A DNA stretch of 64,000 nucleotides, taken from NCBI RefSeq assembly GCF_001426545.1, contig NZ_LMEZ01000007.1, positions 318,478 to 382,477 on the forward strand. The letters run 5' to 3'. A program made the translations under genes and the position numbers. The DNA is from Mycobacterium sp. Root135 (lineage in GTDB: Bacteria > Actinomycetota > Actinomycetes > Mycobacteriales > Mycobacteriaceae). Every line of letters starts with the position of its first letter. Within the stretch, counting starts at the first letter, position 1. This document shows positions 16,712-24,907 of this stretch, piece after piece. A model generated the notes under the pieces. It made no database searches, was not told where the DNA came from, and was given only the letters and a program-made list of their open reading frames with translations.

Positions 16712-17752
16712 TCAGCAGAGTGTGCGCAGTTTCTCGACCAGCTTCACGCGTTCGGCGGCCGTGGCGGCCAAGGGGACGACGTTCAAGACGGTGACGCCGG
16801 CCTCGCGAAACGCCGCGACGCGCTCCTTCACGAAGCCCGCCGAACCGATCAGCGACACGTCGCGCACCAGCGCGTCGGGTACCGCCTTGGCGGCCAGCTC
16901 CTTCTCGCCGGCCAGGTACAGCTCCTGGATGCGGTCGGCCTCGGCGCCGTATCCGTATTTGACGGCCAGCGTGTGATAGAAGTTCTTCCCCTTGGCGCCC
17001 ATCCCACCGATGTAGAGCGCCAGGTGGGGCTTGACCCACTCGCGCAGGCCGTCGACGTCGTCGCCGATGGCCAGCGGGGGCCCGGCGAACACATCGAGGT
17101 CGCCCAGCGCGGGGTCGCGCTTGGCCCTACCCGCGGCCAACGGCTGGCCCCATACCTGCTCCGCCTTCTCCGGCAGGAAGAAGATGGGCTGCCACCCTTC
17201 GGCGATCTCGGCGGCCAGTTCCACGTTCTTGGGTCCCAGGGCCGCGAGAAGAACCGGGATGCGTTCGCGGACGGGATGATTGATGAGCTTGAGCGCCTTG
17301 CCCAACCCAGTTCCCCGATCGGCGGGCAACGGAATTTGATAGTGCTTGCCGTCGTACTGCAGCCGCTCGCGGCGCCACACCGCCCGGCATATGTCGACGA
17401 CCTCCCTGGTGCGCCCGATCGGAGCGTCGTAGGGAACTCCGTGGAAACCCTCGATCACCTGCGGTCCCGATGCTCCCAATCCGAGGATGTAGCGGCCGTC
17501 GGAGACGTAGTCCAACCCGGCGGCGGTCATCGCCGTCAGGGTGGGAGTGCGGGTGTAGAGCTGCAGGATGCCCGACGCCAGTTGGATGCGATCGGTCTTG
17601 GCCGCGAGATATCCCAGCGCGCTGACCGCATCGAAGGAGTAGGCCTCCGGAACGAAGACGATGTCCAGGCCTGCGCGTTCGAGATCCGCGACTTCAGCGG
17701 CGACTTCCTTGAACCCACCGGCGTAGTTGATACCCAGGCCTATGCGCATCAT
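16712..17752 (-). CDS. LLM-class F420-dependent oxidoreductase
   Basis: 346 residues, luciferase-like TIM barrel. The N-terminus MMRIGLGINYAGG, the FVPEAYSFDAVSALGYLAAKT segment and the ILGLGASGPQVIEGFHG block match mycobacterial F420-dependent LLM enzymes. They use reduced coenzyme F420 (or FMN) for hydride transfer; the substrate is unknown. ATGA overlap with the SnoaL-like gene upstream indicates co-transcription. Abundance of this class is a hallmark of mycobacteria and related actinobacteria, which supports the host assignment. Confidence 0.88.
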   Translation of the reverse strand: MMRIGLGINYAGGFKEVAAEVADLERAGLDIVFVPEAYSFDAVSALGYLAAKTDRIQLASGILQLYTRTPTLTAMTAAGLDYVSDGRYILGLGASGPQVIEGFHGVPYDAPIGRTREVVDICRAVWRRERLQYDGKHYQIPLPADRGTGLGKALKLINHPVRERIPVLLAALGPKNVELAAEIAEGWQPIFFLPEKAEQVWGQPLAAGRAKRDPALGDLDVFAGPPLAIGDDVDGLREWVKPHLALYIGGMGAKGKNFYHTLAVKYGYGAEADRIQELYLAGEKELAAKAVPDALVRDVSLIGSAGFVKERVAAFREAGVTVLNVVPLAATAAERVKLVEKLRTLC

Positions 17753-18165
17753 GCCTCTTTCCGATCGGACTCGACGGTCATCGTAGCTTCGTGCTGAATC
17801 CGTTCCATTTCGGCTCCCATGGCCACCTGCAAGGCGTTGGCCGCCGACAGTGGACGGACCATCACGGTGAAGTCGTCGATCAAGCCCTCGTCGTTGACGT
17901 GGAGGAAGTCGCAGCCGTTGACCTGCTTGCCGGACACGACGGCCTTGAAGATCAGCGCCGAATCCTGGCCGTCGACGTCGGCGATCTCGCGGACGTAGTG
18001 AAAGTCCTCGAACACCCGCAGCACCGCCCGCAGAATCGCCGCGGTGGTCGCCTTGCCCGGATATGGCGCGAAGGCGACCGGGCTGGTGAACACCACGTCG
18101 TCGGCGAGGAGCGCGGCGATCGCCTCTTCGTCGCGCGCCTCGACTGCCCGGCGAAACTCCTGCAT
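17749..18165 (-). CDS. SnoaL-like / nuclear transport factor 2-fold protein
   Basis: 138 residues. A small alpha+beta cone fold is predicted, with the pattern FRRAVEARDEEAIAALLADDVVFTSP, typical of SnoaL-like and limonene-epoxide-hydrolase-like proteins. Members are isomerases, cyclases, hydratases or ligand binders; no specific catalytic set can be assigned. First gene of a unit with the F420-type enzyme, divergent from the PadR regulator. Confidence 0.78.
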   Translation of the reverse strand: MQEFRRAVEARDEEAIAALLADDVVFTSPVAFAPYPGKATTAAILRAVLRVFEDFHYVREIADVDGQDSALIFKAVVSGKQVNGCDFLHVNDEGLIDDFTVMVRPLSAANALQVAMGAEMERIQHEATMTVESDRKEA

Positions 18166-18190
18166 GCCACCACCCCTACCTAGTCATAAA

Positions 18191-18269
18191 GTTGATTAGT
18201 CGATAGCGACACTAACCGCGGCACCGATGAAATGTCTAGATGCGACTATTCACTTCGTTGACTAGTGAA
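18191..18269. promoter_or_regulatory. Candidate PadR operators between SnoaL-like and padR genes
   Basis: Two copies of GTTGAYTAGT lie at 18191-18200 and 18257-18266. The second is inside an inverted repeat TTCACT (18249-18254) ... AGTGAA (18264-18269). Both are within the 120-base divergent region. A PadR repressor encoded next door would be expected to bind here and control both directions. Confidence 0.5.
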
Positions 18270-18285
18270 CAGGTAGTGTCGTCGG

Positions 18286-18858
18286 ATGGCGCTTCGCGAC
18301 GCGGTGTTGGCAGCGCTCCTCGAGGGTGAAGCATCCGGCTACGACTTGGCGAAGCGATTCGACCGTTCAGTCGCCAACTTCTGGACCGCCACTCCGCAGC
18401 AGCTCTACCGTGAGCTCGACCGCTTGGCCGCCGACGGACTCATCGAAGCCCGGGTGGTCCCTCAGGAACGTCGCCCCACCAAGCGGCTCTACACCCTGAC
18501 CACCGCGGGCCACGACGCGATCCACGCGTTCACCTGTCAGCAGCCAAAGCCCACCGCCATCCGCGACGATCTGCTCGTCATGGTGCAAGCCCTCGACGCA
18601 GGTGATGCAACAGCGGTTCGCGACGCCGTGGCCAACCAAATCCATCGGGCCACGGACAAATTGGTACTTCTCGAACGCATCAGGACCCGGATGCTCGGCA
18701 ACGAGTCCGAAGACCAACACCTGGCGACGACGAACGCCGTGGGCCCCTACCTCACCCTGCTTCGGGGAATCGCCTTCGAACAGGACAACATCCGCTGGGC
18801 CGAGCACGCCCTGTCGATCATCGACCGTCGGTTCCCTCGCTCCGGCACCGACTCGTAG
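18286..18858 (+). CDS. PadR-family transcriptional regulator
   Basis: 190 residues: an N-terminal winged helix (about 1-80; starts MALRDAVLAALLEGEASGYDLAKRF, with the PQQLYRELDRLAADGLI recognition region) and a C-terminal helical dimer domain (about 90-180) of the Vir/AphA type. PadR proteins classically repress detoxification or phenolic-acid genes. Divergent from the SnoaL-like/F420 pair, which it probably regulates. The MhpA-like gene follows on the same strand but has its own operator-bearing promoter. Confidence 0.88.
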   Translation: MALRDAVLAALLEGEASGYDLAKRFDRSVANFWTATPQQLYRELDRLAADGLIEARVVPQERRPTKRLYTLTTAGHDAIHAFTCQQPKPTAIRDDLLVMVQALDAGDATAVRDAVANQIHRATDKLVLLERIRTRMLGNESEDQHLATTNAVGPYLTLLRGIAFEQDNIRWAEHALSIIDRRFPRSGTDS

Positions 18859-18920
18859 AACACGAACTCCGCAGGGTCATACGCCATGACGGCTCGACGA
18901 CCATTGCCGCCCTCGGCATT

Positions 18921-18944
18921 GTTCGATTTGCGAACATGTCGTAC
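18921..18944. promoter_or_regulatory. GTTCG-N5-CGAAC operator upstream of the MhpA-like gene
   Basis: GTTCG-ATTTG-CGAAC (18921-18935) is a perfect 5-base-arm palindrome, followed by ATGTCGTAC as in the relic copy at 16307. It lies 94 bases before the ATG at 19015 and matches the palindromes surrounding the IclR gene at 24004. Probable operator for that IclR protein. Confidence 0.68.
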
Positions 18945-19014
18945 GGTTACTGAACAACATGGTCACCCGGCATCCCCGGAGCTCCACTGGGGACGATCTT
19001 TCTACGAGGACGAA

Positions 19015-20664
19015 ATGATGCGAGGTTCGCCGGCAGCCGCAGCGCTGCGCGTCGACGTGGCGATCGTCGGAGCCGGCCCCTGCGGCGCCCTGATGGCCAA
19101 CATGCTGGGGCAGTACGGCATCGAAACTGCGTTGATCGACCGCAGCACCGGCATCGTGGAATACCCACGCGCAGTGGGCATCGACGACGAATCCCTGCGC
19201 GCCCTGCAATTGGCGGGCCTGGTCGACGACGTGGTCGACGACGTCATCTCCAACGTGCCGCTGCGACTGTTCGACCGCAAGGGCCGGTGCGTGGCCGACG
19301 TCCGGCCCAGCACGAAGGAGTTCGGGTGGTCGCGGCGCAACATCTTCATGCAGCAGAACCTCGAACGTGAACTTCGCCGGGGCCTGAGCCGATTCGAAGG
19401 GGTTCACCAACTCCTCGGCCACGACGTCGTCGAGTTGACCACGACCGACTCGGGCGCCGATCTGCACCTGACCGGTCCTGACGGTGAAACACGCTTCGTA
19501 AGCGCACGATTCGTCGTCGGTGCCGACGGCGGACGCAGTTCGGTCCGCGGCTGGGCGGGGATCCGGATGGAGGGCGACACCCATCCGCACAAGTGGGTCG
19601 TCGTGGACTGTGAGAACGATTCGGTCGACGCTCCCTACACCGCGTTGCACTGCGATCCCGCCCGGCCGTACGTCTGCATCCACCTGCCGCACGGCTTCCG
19701 GCGGTGGGAGTTCATGCTCTTTCCCGGCGAGGACGCCGAGGCGTTTCTGGCCGACGACATGGTGCGCCAGCTGCTCGCCGGGCGAGTGGAGAATCCGGCC
19801 GATGTTCAGGTCGTCCGCGCGCGGGTCTACACCCATCATTCCCGGGTCGCCACCCGCTTCCGTTCTGGGAACGTGTTTCTCGTCGGCGACGCCGCGCACC
19901 TGATGCCACCGTGGGCCGGCCAGGGACTGAACACCGGAATACGCGACGTGGTCAACCTGTCGTGGAAGCTGGCCGGCGTTCTACGGGGTCAGCTCGCGAG
20001 CTCGGTGTTGGACACCTACGACTCCGAGCGAAGGCCCCACGCCGCCGCCATGGTCGCCATGTCGACGATGCTTGGCCGGATCTTGAGCCCCACCCACCGC
20101 AGCGTCGCGGTCGCCCGTGACCTCTTCCTGCACGCCTCGGGGTGGTTGCCCCCGGTGAAGCGGTGGGCGCTGGAGATGAAGTTCAAACCCATGCCCTGCT
20201 ACGACCAGGGCCTCGCCGTCGCCGGCGGTTCGGCTGCGGCCGGTGTCGGCACGATGTTCATCCAACCCGACGTGCGCACCTCCACCGGCGACATCGCCAA
20301 ACTCGACGACGCACTGGGTGATTGGATCACCGTGCTCGGGTGGCAGCGCGACCCGACCGTCGACCTGTCCCCCGTCGTCCTCGACGAGTTGAGGGTCGTG
20401 GGCGTCTCGATCGTCAAGGTGGTCGGCTCGTGCCCGCCGGCATCGCACCGTGCCGTCGACGACGCCGCCACGGTGGTGCTCGAAGACCGCGACAACGATC
20501 TCAGGCAGTGGTTCGAGGACACCGGATCCGACTACGTCGTGCTGCGCCCGGATCGCTACATCGCCGCCGCCGCGACGCGCTTCGACCTCGGGCATCAGAT
20601 GTCCGAATTACTCTCGCTGACAGCACCTCTCGCAACACCCCCACCCGACAGGAGAACTGCGTGA
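19015..20664 (+). CDS. FAD-dependent aromatic hydroxylase, MhpA-like (class A flavin monooxygenase)
   Basis: 549 residues. Dinucleotide loop GAGPCG at residues 19-24, YPRAVGIDDESLR as in MhpA (3-hydroxyphenylpropionate 2-hydroxylase), a DG motif (VGADGGRSSVRG), and the second FAD motif VFLVGDAAHLMPPWAGQGLNTG. The C-terminal 130 residues form the thioredoxin-like tail of the family. It should add an ortho hydroxyl to a phenolic substrate using NAD(P)H and O2. The ATG at 19015 is supported by the conserved GAGGACGAA leader shared with the relic copy; an upstream ATG at 18886 would cross the operator. It overlaps the NIPSNAP gene by GTGA. Confidence 0.87.
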   Translation: MMRGSPAAAALRVDVAIVGAGPCGALMANMLGQYGIETALIDRSTGIVEYPRAVGIDDESLRALQLAGLVDDVVDDVISNVPLRLFDRKGRCVADVRPSTKEFGWSRRNIFMQQNLERELRRGLSRFEGVHQLLGHDVVELTTTDSGADLHLTGPDGETRFVSARFVVGADGGRSSVRGWAGIRMEGDTHPHKWVVVDCENDSVDAPYTALHCDPARPYVCIHLPHGFRRWEFMLFPGEDAEAFLADDMVRQLLAGRVENPADVQVVRARVYTHHSRVATRFRSGNVFLVGDAAHLMPPWAGQGLNTGIRDVVNLSWKLAGVLRGQLASSVLDTYDSERRPHAAAMVAMSTMLGRILSPTHRSVAVARDLFLHASGWLPPVKRWALEMKFKPMPCYDQGLAVAGGSAAAGVGTMFIQPDVRTSTGDIAKLDDALGDWITVLGWQRDPTVDLSPVVLDELRVVGVSIVKVVGSCPPASHRAVDDAATVVLEDRDNDLRQWFEDTGSDYVVLRPDRYIAAAATRFDLGHQMSELLSLTAPLATPPPDRRTA

Positions 20665-20972
20665 TCGTCGAAGAGCGCGTTTACACCATGATTCCCGGCG
20701 GCGTGCCGAGGTATCTCGCGGCATGGAACCAGCATGGCCGCGAGGCCCAGGTCGACGTCCTCGGTTCGCCCCTCGGCGTCTTCACCTGCGACGTGGGCGA
20801 CCTCAACACGTTGACCTATCTGTGGCAGTACGCGTCCGTCGCCGACCGCACCGACCGCCGCGCCCGCCTGATGGCCGATCCCCGGTTCACCGCATTTCGC
20901 GGCGAGGTGCGCGGTCTACTCGTCAGCCAGCACAACCGGATTCTGCTTCCCGTGCCCGGCACCGGGGACTAA
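20661..20972 (+). CDS. NIPSNAP-family protein
   Basis: 103 residues from the GTG at 20661, with AGGAG at 20650-20654. It starts VIVEERVYTMIPGGVPRYLAAW and has the ...LTYLWQYASVADRTDRRARLMADPRF pattern of the NIPSNAP ferredoxin-like fold. Such small proteins often accompany aromatic oxygenases, but the biochemical role is not established. Translationally coupled to the MhpA-like gene by the GTGA overlap. It stops exactly next to the convergent DsbA-like gene, with no intervening base. Confidence 0.85.
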   Translation: MIVEERVYTMIPGGVPRYLAAWNQHGREAQVDVLGSPLGVFTCDVGDLNTLTYLWQYASVADRTDRRARLMADPRFTAFRGEVRGLLVSQHNRILLPVPGTGD

Positions 20973-21641
20973 TCAACCTGCGGCAGGACTGATTTGGGCC
21001 AGCAGGAGTCTCTCGGCCGCAGCCGGGTCGACCGAGCCGATGCGCACCAGACCGCCATGCCAGTCGTGGTCGGTCATCCCGGGATTGTGGGTAGTGGTGC
21101 CGTCGGGCCAGAAGATTTGCGGGCTGCCCTGAATCGGTAGCGACGCACTCAAATTGAACTCGTCGTTCACGTCGGCGCGTGGGTTGGACATAGTCCACTC
21201 CCGCAGCACCCGTTCAACGTCGAGGTCGGCGCCGTTCTCGCGGGCGACGACCAGGCCTGCCTCCAACCCCGCCTTGACGCTGACGTCGACCGAGTCGCGG
21301 AAGAACGCCAGCCTCAGCGCGTAGTCGACGTCCTCGGCCGCGCGGACGCCGTGAACGCGCCGCGCCGCCGCCACCATCTCGAAGGCCGGGAGGAAGGTCG
21401 AGGGCCAGGAGGCGTCGGTGTAGGCGTTGAAGAGGTCCGGTTCGTGGCTCGCCAGCGCGGCGGTCTCGGTCACCACGACGTCACGTGGCGTGCCGTGCCG
21501 GTTGACCCACTCCAAAGGCCATGCGCGCGGCGCGAAGACGACGTCGAGTCGATGTCGTTCACGCGCCGCGCGCAACCGGTGCACGGCAACCAGCGCCCAG
21601 GGGCAATGGATGTCCGACCACACGTCGACGGTCGTGGTCAC
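20973..21641 (-). CDS. DsbA-family thioredoxin-fold oxidoreductase (single-cysteine)
   Basis: 222 residues. VDVWSDIHCPWALVAVHRL matches the FrnE/DsbA-like family start, but the usual CPWC is CPWA: the second cysteine is missing. The cis-proline loop (SPQIFWPDG) is present. Without the resolving cysteine it cannot act as a standard disulfide oxidase; a glutathione/mycothiol-transferase or 2-hydroxychromene-2-carboxylate isomerase-like role is possible. No signal peptide. Last gene of the ALDH-WrbA-DsbA-like unit. Confidence 0.75.
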   Translation of the reverse strand: MTTTVDVWSDIHCPWALVAVHRLRAARERHRLDVVFAPRAWPLEWVNRHGTPRDVVVTETAALASHEPDLFNAYTDASWPSTFLPAFEMVAAARRVHGVRAAEDVDYALRLAFFRDSVDVSVKAGLEAGLVVARENGADLDVERVLREWTMSNPRADVNDEFNLSASLPIQGSPQIFWPDGTTTHNPGMTDHDWHGGLVRIGSVDPAAAERLLLAQISPAAG

Positions 21642-21677
21642 CGGCAGCCCCCCCGAATCGATGGTCAGCGGACGAGG

Positions 21678-22301
21678 TTACGCCACGACCTGGGACTTGG
21701 CGGCGGCCAGCACCGAGGTGAAGTGCGCGAGCCGGCTGCCCTGGTAACGGGCGGACGCCAGCGTCGCCTCGTCCGGCATGGACGACGGGAAGCCGGCGGC
21801 CCACGACGTGCCGTAGGGGTTGCCGCCGGAGGCGTAGACGGTGTCGTCGGTGTAGCCGACCGGCACGATGATCCCGCCCCAGTGATAGAACACGTTGTTC
21901 AGGGCCAAGATGGTGGATTCGATGCCGCCGTGTTGCTCGGCGGCGGAGACGAAGGTCGTGACGGGCTTGTCCGCCATCGTGCCCTCCTGCCACAGCCCTC
22001 CTGCGGTGTCGATGAACTGCTTGAGTTGGGCGGCCGGGCCGCCGAAGCGCGTCGGGGTGCCGAACGCGTAGCCGTCGGCCCACTCGAGGTCGGCCAGCTC
22101 GACCTCGGGAATCGAGCCGTGCGTGTCCGCGACGTGGCTGGCCCAATCCTCGTTGGCCGTAATGGCTTCGGTCGGGGCGAGCTCGGGCGCCCGGCGCAGG
22201 CGGACCTCGGCCCCGGTGGACTCCGCACCCTCCGCGACGGCTTCGGCGAGGCGGTGGACGGATCCGGTTGCGCTGTAATAGGTGACGAGTACGCGTGCCA
22301 T
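21678..22301 (-). CDS. wrbA: WrbA-type NAD(P)H:quinone oxidoreductase
   Basis: 207 residues, flavodoxin-like. The FMN phosphate loop is YYSATGSVHRLA; PTRFGGPAAQLKQFIDTAGGLW is the WrbA signature, and the E-HGG stretch (AAEQHGGIEST) is conserved. It reduces quinones by two electrons in the cytoplasm, protecting against semiquinones formed from catechols or hydroquinones. Sits 47 bases after an ALDH and before the DsbA-like gene, within the IclR-linked region, consistent with dihydroxylated aromatic intermediates. Confidence 0.9.
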   Translation of the reverse strand: MARVLVTYYSATGSVHRLAEAVAEGAESTGAEVRLRRAPELAPTEAITANEDWASHVADTHGSIPEVELADLEWADGYAFGTPTRFGGPAAQLKQFIDTAGGLWQEGTMADKPVTTFVSAAEQHGGIESTILALNNVFYHWGGIIVPVGYTDDTVYASGGNPYGTSWAAGFPSSMPDEATLASARYQGSRLAHFTSVLAAAKSQVVA

Positions 22302-22348
22302 GGGTAGAGGCTCCTTCTAGGTCGAACGGGATGGATTGGACGTCGTGC

Positions 22349-23830
22349 TCACAGCACGACGGTGATGGTCTTTTCCTCGGTGTAGGCGTCGAGTCCGGCG
22401 CGGCCGAGTTCGCGGCCCAGCCCACTGAACTTCGATCCGCCCCAGGGCAAGCGAGGGTCGAGAGGGGACCAGCCGTTGACGGCGACGGCCCCGGCCTGCA
22501 CCAGCCGGGCGACGGTGTGCGCCCTGGTCAAGTCGCGGGTCCACAGCGTCGCGGCAAGCGCGTAGCGGCTGTCGTTGGCGATGGCGACGGCCTGCTGGTC
22601 GTCGTCGAAACCGATGACGGCGCCCACCGGTCCGAAGATCTCCTCACGGGCGATGGTCATGGAATTGGACACGCCGGCGAACAGCGTCGGCTCGACGAAG
22701 AAGCCGGTCCGGTTCGGCCGGCCACCGCCGATCACCACGCGGGCACCCTCGGAACGCCCGAGGTCGACGTAGTGCGCCACCCGGTCGCGTTGCCTGGCGT
22801 TGACGAGGGCGCCCATCGTGGTGCCCGCCTCGAACGGGTCACCCAACACCACCTTGGCGGCGCGCACGGCGAGCAAGTCGACGAATTCGTCGTGGATCTC
22901 GCGGGCCACCAGGATTCGGCTGCCTGCCGCACACACCTCGCCCTGGTTGGCGAAGATACCCGCTGCCACACCGTCGGCGGCCGCCTCGAGATCGGCGTCG
23001 GCGAAGACGATCTGCGGGCTCTTGCCGCCGAGTTCCAGTGTCGTGGGCCGGAATCCGTTCGCCGCGGCGATGGCGACCGTATGGCCTGTCTGCGGACTGC
23101 CGGTGAACGAAATCTTGTCGACGCCGGGGTGGTTGACTAGCGCACCACCCGTCGTCGGCCCACGCCCGGGGAGGACGTTGAAGGCGCCGGCGGGAAAGCC
23201 GGCCTCCTCGGCCAGTTGAGCCAGCAGCAGCGAGGTCAGCGGCGCATCCTCCGGCGGTTTGAGGATCACCGCGCATCCGGTTGCCAACGCCGGTGCGATC
23301 TTCCAGGCACCGATCATCGTCGGCGAGTTCCACGGCGTGATGGCCGCCACCACGCCGATCGGTTCGCGAACGGTGTAACTCAGGGTGGCGCGACCCATGT
23401 AGCCGGGGGTCGGGATGGTGCGTCCCTCGAGTTTGTCGGCCCACCCGGCGTAATGGCGGAAGGTGGCCACGGTTTGGGGCAGGTCGATGACGCGTGGTTC
23501 GAACCCGGGCTTGCCGACGTCGAGCGATTCCAGGTTCGCGAAGTCCTCGGTGCGGTCTTCGATCAGTTGCGCGAGGCGGTTCAACAGCTGACCACGGGTC
23601 GGCCCGTCGAGGCGCCCCCACTCCCCGTCGTGCATCGCGTCACGGGCGGCGGTCACCGCGGCGTCGACGGTCGCCGCGTCGGCTTCGACGACGGTGACGA
23701 TCGAACGTTCGGTGACCGGGTCGACGACGTCAAAGGGTTCGGCAGCGGACGTCGTGTGCCACCTGCCTGCCACATAGGGGTGAGCTGGCAAACTGCGGGC
23801 GAGCGCTTCGGCGGCTTCGCGATTCGTCAT
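22349..23830 (-). CDS. Aldehyde dehydrogenase
   Basis: 493 residues, complete ALDH. Nucleophile Cys300 in NQGEVCAAGSR, Glu in LELGGK, PWNSPTMIG and FTGSPQTGH coenzyme segments; ends TEEKTITVVL. ATG at 23830 with GAGGAAG 14-20 bases upstream. First gene of a unit with WrbA and a DsbA-like protein, divergent from the IclR gene. Palindromes of the GTTCG-N5-CGAAC family sit directly upstream of its start. Likely oxidises the aldehyde produced by amine oxidase or decarboxylase in the same regulon. Confidence 0.92.
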   Translation of the reverse strand: MTNREAAEALARSLPAHPYVAGRWHTTSAAEPFDVVDPVTERSIVTVVEADAATVDAAVTAARDAMHDGEWGRLDGPTRGQLLNRLAQLIEDRTEDFANLESLDVGKPGFEPRVIDLPQTVATFRHYAGWADKLEGRTIPTPGYMGRATLSYTVREPIGVVAAITPWNSPTMIGAWKIAPALATGCAVILKPPEDAPLTSLLLAQLAEEAGFPAGAFNVLPGRGPTTGGALVNHPGVDKISFTGSPQTGHTVAIAAANGFRPTTLELGGKSPQIVFADADLEAAADGVAAGIFANQGEVCAAGSRILVAREIHDEFVDLLAVRAAKVVLGDPFEAGTTMGALVNARQRDRVAHYVDLGRSEGARVVIGGGRPNRTGFFVEPTLFAGVSNSMTIAREEIFGPVGAVIGFDDDQQAVAIANDSRYALAATLWTRDLTRAHTVARLVQAGAVAVNGWSPLDPRLPWGGSKFSGLGRELGRAGLDAYTEEKTITVVL

Positions 23831-23865
23831 GTTCGATTACCGTCTTCCTCGGTCGATAATCGAAC
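23831..23865. promoter_or_regulatory. IclR-type operator and half-site, ALDH promoter
   Basis: GTCGA-TAATC-GAAC at 23852-23865 reads on the minus strand as GTTCG-ATTAT-CGAC, nearly the palindrome found at 24885. A further half-site GTTCGATTA (23831-23839) lies between the ribosome site and the ATG of the ALDH gene (start 23830). Bound protein would block both transcription and the leader. Confidence 0.65.
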
Positions 23866-23922
23866 GATAGCCATCGTGCCGTCGGCCGTCAACCGGATCC
23901 TCGTCCGTTTCGCGCAAGCAAC

Positions 23923-23937
23923 GTCCGATAACCGGAC
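23923..23937. promoter_or_regulatory. IclR-type operator at the IclR gene promoter
   Basis: GTCCG-ATAAC-CGGAC is a perfect 5-base-arm palindrome related to GTTCG-ATTAT-CGAAA (11 of 15 positions by eye on the other strand). A TAATAC hexamer that could be a -10 element follows at 23950-23955, so the site would cover the -35 region of the IclR gene: likely autoregulation. Confidence 0.55.
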
Positions 23938-24003
23938 AGCGGTGGTGTCTAATACAGGGAAGGCGCGGCGCACGCGACCAGGACCGACGAGCGAGGGGTT
24001 TCG

Positions 24004-24744
24004 ATGGCCAAAGAGCCGAAGGCACAAGCGGGTTCCCCCGCCGGCGGCGAGACCTCGCAGACCCTGGACCGCGGCCTGACCGTCCTGACCCTTCTGGCGA
24101 GGAACACCGACGGACTGACCGCCGCGGAGTTGGCCCAGGAGCTGTCGACCGCGCGCGCCGTCGTGTATCGGTTGTTGCGGACGCTGGAGTTGCATCGCCT
24201 GGTCGGACGGATCGACAACCGGTACGTGCTGGGAATGGGCATCGCCGAGTTGGCCAGTCGACTGCGGCCACAGCTGCAGATCACCGTCCTTCCGGTGTTG
24301 CGCCGCCTCACCGAAGCCACCAACAGCACCGCGCTGTTGAGCATCGCCGACGGTGACCAGGCACTGATCCTGCTCACCGTCGAACCCGCCGAAAGCACAC
24401 TGCACCTGGCGATTCGGCAAGGCGCCCGCCATCCGCTGACCCTCGGCGCCGACGGGATGGCCATCCTCGCGGGCAGACCGCCCGCGCCCACCGACACGGC
24501 CGAAATACGCCGAGCCAGGGAACGCGGATACGCCGTGAGTATCGGGGCCTTGCAGGCCGGCGCCGCGGGCATCGCCGCACCCATCACCACCTCCGACTGG
24601 GCCACGGCCAGCATCGGCATCGTCCGCCTCGGCGACGACGAAGCGGACATCGCCCCGAGCGTGACCGAGGCCGTGACCACCGCGGCCGCCGACGCCACCC
24701 GTCGACTGCTCGGCGACGTCGCGTTGACCGCGGGGTCGGCGTAA
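24004..24744 (+). CDS. IclR-family transcriptional regulator
   Basis: 246 residues. N-terminal winged HTH (about 18-75: QTLDRGLTVLTLL...LTAAELAQELSTARAVVYRLLRTLEL) and a C-terminal IclR effector domain with a GADGMAILAG strand. IclR proteins control aromatic, glyoxylate or sugar acid catabolism and bind 13-15 base palindromes. It is flanked on both sides by GTTCG-N5-CGAAC palindromes, and the same palindrome precedes the permease/copper amine oxidase and MhpA-like genes, so it is the best candidate for local master regulator. Confidence 0.9.
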   Translation: MAKEPKAQAGSPAGGETSQTLDRGLTVLTLLARNTDGLTAAELAQELSTARAVVYRLLRTLELHRLVGRIDNRYVLGMGIAELASRLRPQLQITVLPVLRRLTEATNSTALLSIADGDQALILLTVEPAESTLHLAIRQGARHPLTLGADGMAILAGRPPAPTDTAEIRRARERGYAVSIGALQAGAAGIAAPITTSDWATASIGIVRLGDDEADIAPSVTEAVTTAAADATRRLLGDVALTAGSA

Positions 24745-24884
24745 GCATCAGTCCCGCAAGCACTTTGCACGCCTTCACCGACTAGTCACGCCCAACCCAC
24801 CGCTGACGGATCTTCCACCACTCGACTCATGGGGGTTCCGTGGCGGCTTTGCGTCCGCTACTCTTTACGATATTCGTTCATAAC

Positions 24885-24899
24885 GTTCGATTATCGAAA
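24885..24899. promoter_or_regulatory. IclR-type operator before TPP-enzyme operon
   Basis: GTTCG-ATTAT-CGAAA, with TTCGATTATCGAA symmetrical about one base. It overlaps the ribosome site (GAAAGG) of the TPP-enzyme gene at 24908, so a bound regulator would sit at or just after the transcription start of the seven-gene operon. Confidence 0.68.
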
Positions 24900-24907
24900 G
24901 GCGGCTC

